A stretch of DNA of 64,000 nucleotides from Cognataquiflexum aquatile (GTDB taxonomy: Bacteria; Bacteroidota; Bacteroidia; Cytophagales; Cyclobacteriaceae): contig NZ_QMIK01000004.1 of NCBI RefSeq assembly GCF_003316845.1, positions 124,001 through 188,000 on the forward strand, read 5' to 3'. Shown here piece by piece: positions 61,698 to 64,000 of the stretch. Position numbers and translations under genes: made by a program. The stretch's first letter is position 1. Every line of letters starts with the position of its first letter. The notes beneath the pieces are model-generated. The model saw nothing but the letters and a program-made list of their open reading frames with translations, was not told where the DNA came from and searched no databases.

Positions 61698-61747
61698 CCT
61701 TCGACTATGGTCAGGGACCAAGAGCCCTTCGACTTCGCTCAGGGACC
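61698..61747. repeat. two REP-like hairpins in tandem
   Basis: CCTTCGACTATGGTCAGGGA (61698 on) and CCCTTCGACTTCGCTCAGGG (61725 on), each ending GGACC. Same family as 9963 and 15294. Confidence 0.6.
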
Positions 61748-61764
61748 AAAAGAAAATGACTTTT

Positions 61765-61800
61765 CCTTGTCACTTCGACGGAGGAGAAGTCTTTTTTTTT
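61765..61800 (+). terminator. covarying hairpin copy 2, possible terminator of the protease gene
   Basis: Begins CCTTGTCACTTCGACGG; ACTTC (61772-61776) pairs with GAAGT (61786-61790) and is followed by CTTTTTTTTT. Partner of 15209-15235. Confidence 0.6.
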
Positions 61801-61954
61801 AGCCTTTTTGTTGATGGTGTTGATTTTTTTGACCGAATTATTGAAAAGAATGTCACTTAACAGAATAGAAATTTAATTATCTGGTATTTTTTAAAATAAA
61901 ATTAGGCAAAAAATTAATTTTCATACCCTTAACCTAAATCTTGCTTTTTCGTTG

Positions 61955-61983
61955 TTGTTGTGAATAGAAAAAAACTACTTTTG
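61955..61983 (+). promoter_or_regulatory. promoter of the MACPF lipoprotein
   Basis: TTG (61955-61957) with TACTTTTG (61976-61983), 18 bp apart; the -7 box is identical to that of feoAB. The ATG follows 35 bp later. Confidence 0.55.
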
Positions 61984-62018
61984 TAATCAGCCCTGATTTC
62001 ACTTAATCCCCAGTCTCA

Positions 62019-63509
62019 ATGAAGTTAAAATTTACGCTACCGTTACTCTTGTTGGTGGCCGGATTGCTTTCATCCTGCCTTTCCGAACCGGATCTCGAGA
62101 ATATCCCACAAGAAACTGTTCAATTTATTCCTGTTGACGAAACAGATGAAGCATCGATTTTTCCGCTCAAAACAGCCTCTTATGCTGAGTTTGGCGTTCT
62201 TGGACATGGATATGATGTCACCAAAGATTATGCAATCGAGGATGGTTTTTCCAATAAAGGACAAGTGATTGACATTCAAAAAATCAATGAATCAGGTAGC
62301 AAGATTGCCGATTTAGTCGGCATTGAATCAGTAAAAATCCTAATCCAAGAAACGATTGATCTTGTAAGTAGTAATGCAACTGAATATTGTAATCAACTAA
62401 CCTTAAATGCAGGATTAAATGGTTCAACTCCTGTTTTTGGTGGAGCTATTAATAATCGGTTTGGAACCAAAAGAAACGCCGAAAAGGAATTTGATGGCAA
62501 GGAAATATATGGCACTTTCGAGATTTCCATAAAGGAAGAAAACCTCAAGATATTTGGGGTAGCACCTCAGGAAGAAAATATTTCAATGATTAACATCCGT
62601 AACAAATACCTTTCGGAATCATTTATTGGTTTTATTGAAAACAGCAGTCCGCATGATATTGTCAAAAATTTCGGAACCCATGTAATCGTTAATGCAATTT
62701 TTGGTGCAAAGGTGCAGGTCAATTTCCAAGCAGAAACCAATCAGCCAAACAGAAGTGAACAAGTTTTTCAAAAACTTCCTCTAAAATCTTACCCGGGAGC
62801 TAGAGGAACTTTCAATGAAATCTATACTTGGAGGACAATCGGAGGAGATCCTTCACTTGCTATAAGCGGAAGGCATGATTTATCAGACGGCACTCCTCCT
62901 TCCCTCAATTTGGAAAATTGGCAAAGCAAAATTTCAGGAATAAATAATGTTTTGATTGAGTTTGTTCCAGGAGGATTAATTCCCATTTACTATTTCATCC
63001 TTGATCCTAACAAAAAAGCCGAAGTCAAAAACTATGTAGACCAATATATCTTTGATAACAGTGCCAAACTTTTCAACAAGAAGGCAAATATTCATAGACT
63101 TCATGACAGAAAGGGAGAGAACCACATCTTCACGGGTGAACCTGAAAATGAAAGCCTCAGAGGGTATGATTATGAGGGAGTTTCCTTTCAAGCTTTCACC
63201 TATCTCGCTCCGGGTACCCGCCCGGTTTATAGGTATTTAAATTCTGAAAGCTCGAACCATCTTTTTACCATGGAACCAAAGCTTTCTCAGGGTTTTATAA
63301 AAGACCCATTTATTGGTGGGGATAATGTTTTTGAAAAAATCGCTTTTTATGCTTTTGAATCAGAAGCGCCGGGAACCAAGCCTATCTTCAGCAGCAAAAA
63401 GACCAAAGGAAACAATACCCATCAATTACTCACTGCAGATATTACAGAACATCAAAATGCCTTGAAAAATGGGTACGCGGATGAAGGGATTGTTTTTTAC
63501 GCCTATTGA
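62019..63509 (+). CDS. MACPF-domain lipoprotein with DUF5648-like C-terminal domain
   Basis: 496 residues. Lipobox Cys20 (LLSSC). The MACPF/perforin fold runs to about residue 340: a Bacteroidota-style opening VLGHGYDVTKDYA and the signature FGTHVIVNAIFGA (218-230), where the usual second Gly is Ala. Residues about 350-496 carry three related units with paired motifs (NHIFTGEPE...GYDYEGVSFQAF, NHLFTMEPK...FYAF, THQLLTADI...GYADEGIVFYAY), resembling DUF5648 surface domains. MACPF lipoproteins of Bacteroides (BSAPs) kill rivals; a similar role here is inference. Confidence 0.88.
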   Translation: MKLKFTLPLLLLVAGLLSSCLSEPDLENIPQETVQFIPVDETDEASIFPLKTASYAEFGVLGHGYDVTKDYAIEDGFSNKGQVIDIQKINESGSKIADLVGIESVKILIQETIDLVSSNATEYCNQLTLNAGLNGSTPVFGGAINNRFGTKRNAEKEFDGKEIYGTFEISIKEENLKIFGVAPQEENISMINIRNKYLSESFIGFIENSSPHDIVKNFGTHVIVNAIFGAKVQVNFQAETNQPNRSEQVFQKLPLKSYPGARGTFNEIYTWRTIGGDPSLAISGRHDLSDGTPPSLNLENWQSKISGINNVLIEFVPGGLIPIYYFILDPNKKAEVKNYVDQYIFDNSAKLFNKKANIHRLHDRKGENHIFTGEPENESLRGYDYEGVSFQAFTYLAPGTRPVYRYLNSESSNHLFTMEPKLSQGFIKDPFIGGDNVFEKIAFYAFESEAPGTKPIFSSKKTKGNNTHQLLTADITEHQNALKNGYADEGIVFYAY

Positions 63510-63538
63510 CATTATTTCTTAAGCATTCGATTTAATAC

Positions 63539-63580
63539 AAATCCCTTTTCAAGCAGTGGTTTTGAAAGGGGATTTTTTTT
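63539..63580. terminator. terminator after the MACPF gene
   Basis: AAATCCCTTTTCAA (63539-63552) with TTGAAAGGGGATTT (63562-63575), one G-T pair, then T-run; also placed right for the toxin gene ending at 63584. Confidence 0.85.
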
Positions 63581-63583
63581 GTA

Positions 63584-63871
63584 TTACTTCCAAGTTTGCG
63601 GGTCTTGACTTGTAGCAAATACAGCCAGTACAATCACTTTGTCACCCTCAATTGTAAAATGAATAGCAAAAGGGAATCTCTTCACTAAACCAAATCTGGT
63701 TTTCTTGTATCGGATTTGATAATGGAGTGGGTTATTTTGAATTAATTTCAGTTTATTTTCTATCTCCTCAAGGAACTCAATTCCCAAAAAATCTTTCTTA
63801 GACTCATACTTCTTTGCAATTTCTAATACATCATTTTCAGCTTCCGGTTTGATCACCAAATGATAATTCAT
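63584..63871 (-). CDS. ParE/RelE-type toxin
   Basis: 95 residues from MNYHLVIKPEAENDV; the frame goes 12 codons further up, but the ATG at 63871 overlaps the antitoxin stop as ATGA, the common layout. RelE/ParE fold: ENDVLEIAKKYESKKDFLGI, IQNNPLHYQIRYKKTRFGLV, KRFPFAIHFTIEGDKVIVLA, FATSQDPQTWK. Targets could be gyrase or ribosome-bound mRNA; ParE is closer by look. Confidence 0.87.
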   Translation of the reverse strand: MNYHLVIKPEAENDVLEIAKKYESKKDFLGIEFLEEIENKLKLIQNNPLHYQIRYKKTRFGLVKRFPFAIHFTIEGDKVIVLAVFATSQDPQTWK

Positions 63872-64000
63872 AATGTACCTTTTATCCTGGTTTTTACCTC
63901 CTCCCAACTTGAACCGTCTTCCGGATCGGCTTTGTGTGAAGCAATTCTTTCATCAAGGATTTTGATATGGGTATCAGTCAACTGAAACTCTCTCTCTTCC
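63868..64000 (-). CDS. addiction-module antitoxin, C-terminal part (start outside window)
   Basis: The last 43 codons read FQLTDTHIKILDERIASHKA and then EDGSSWEEVKTRIKGTL, the conserved end of short antitoxins of the addiction-module (Unstab_antitox) family. Its TGA overlaps the toxin ATG. The N-terminus lies beyond the right edge. Confidence 0.78.
   Translation of the reverse strand, partial: EEREFQLTDTHIKILDERIASHKADPEDGSSWEEVKTRIKGTL

Larger units (their letters stand above)
61697..62018. other. repeat-bearing intergenic stretch and MACPF promoter
   Basis: About 320 bp. Two REP-like hairpins (61698-61747), a covarying hairpin with T-run (61765-61800), then an AT-rich promoter region ending in TACTTTTG at 61976-61983. 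Confidence 0.6.

Overview
This window comes from a member of the Bacteroidota, most likely Cytophagales and close to Cyclobacteriaceae such as Algoriphagus or Belliella; that placement is inference. The signs are many lipoproteins with an early lipobox Cys, promoters of the TTG-N19-TAnnTTTG type, weak Shine-Dalgarno signals, a clade II (Sec/lipoprotein) nitrous oxide reductase, split pntA genes, a TPR/outer-membrane-barrel protein, and intergenic regions full of dispersed hairpin repeats. I see no rRNA, tRNA, CRISPR array, prophage or transposase gene.

Layout. (1) 1-5437, minus strand: anaerobic respiration and NO stress: an Rrf2 regulator, ric, a heme-copper-oxidase-like membrane protein joined in frame to a cytochrome c lipoprotein, nosZ and the start of a nos accessory gene. 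(2) 5638-8737, plus: feoA-feoB and a small Cys-tailed FeoB companion, then a small unknown protein. (3) 8811-14949, minus: molybdenum cofactor genes moaA, moeA, a TSUP permease, moaD, moeB-rhodanese, moaE and a moaC-moaB fusion. (4) 14950-23270: repeat-rich ground holding a periplasmic sugar-dehydrogenase/DUF1080 pair, a CIA30 protein, a serine hydrolase between two 258-bp direct repeats, and a DUF1456 protein. (5) 23984-32073, minus: a compact eight-gene operon (PqqD-like, ATP-grasp, PLP decarboxylase, urea transporter fused to an M23 peptidase domain, TPR-barrel protein, TPR protein, membrane cytochrome c, exported isoaspartyl methyltransferase). I do not recognise this set as a described pathway; it is my first candidate for an undescribed system. 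(6) 32465-47019: persulfide-dioxygenase-like MBL/rhodanese protein, unknown proteins, a second Rrf2 regulator with a FAS1 lipoprotein, a PqaA-like lipoprotein, an OmpA lipoprotein, galM and pntA1-pntA2-pntB. (7) 47325-53032: an amidoligase cluster (esterase, ATP-grasp, GCS2 ligase, class I glutamine amidotransferase, second ATP-grasp) facing a degenerate polysaccharide deacetylase; second candidate system. (8) 53567-64000: gamma carbonic anhydrase, YceI, pabB-dinB, an ABM protein, a Tricorn-type S41 protease, a MACPF lipoprotein with a DUF5648-like tail, and a ParE-type toxin with the end of its antitoxin.

How the genes fit together. Regions 1-3 form an anaerobic/denitrification toolkit: NosZ with a cytochrome c donor, Ric repairing Fe-S centres under NO, ferrous iron import and Moco supply. 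Two paralogous Rrf2 proteins with three-Cys signatures lie next to a shared palindrome (arms near ATAAAGGATAA) found before rrf2-1, ric and the FAS1 gene, which points to one small regulon. Intergenic DNA carries several repeat families, including a pair of opposite-facing elements whose 22-bp palindrome arms differ in sequence yet stay perfectly paired.
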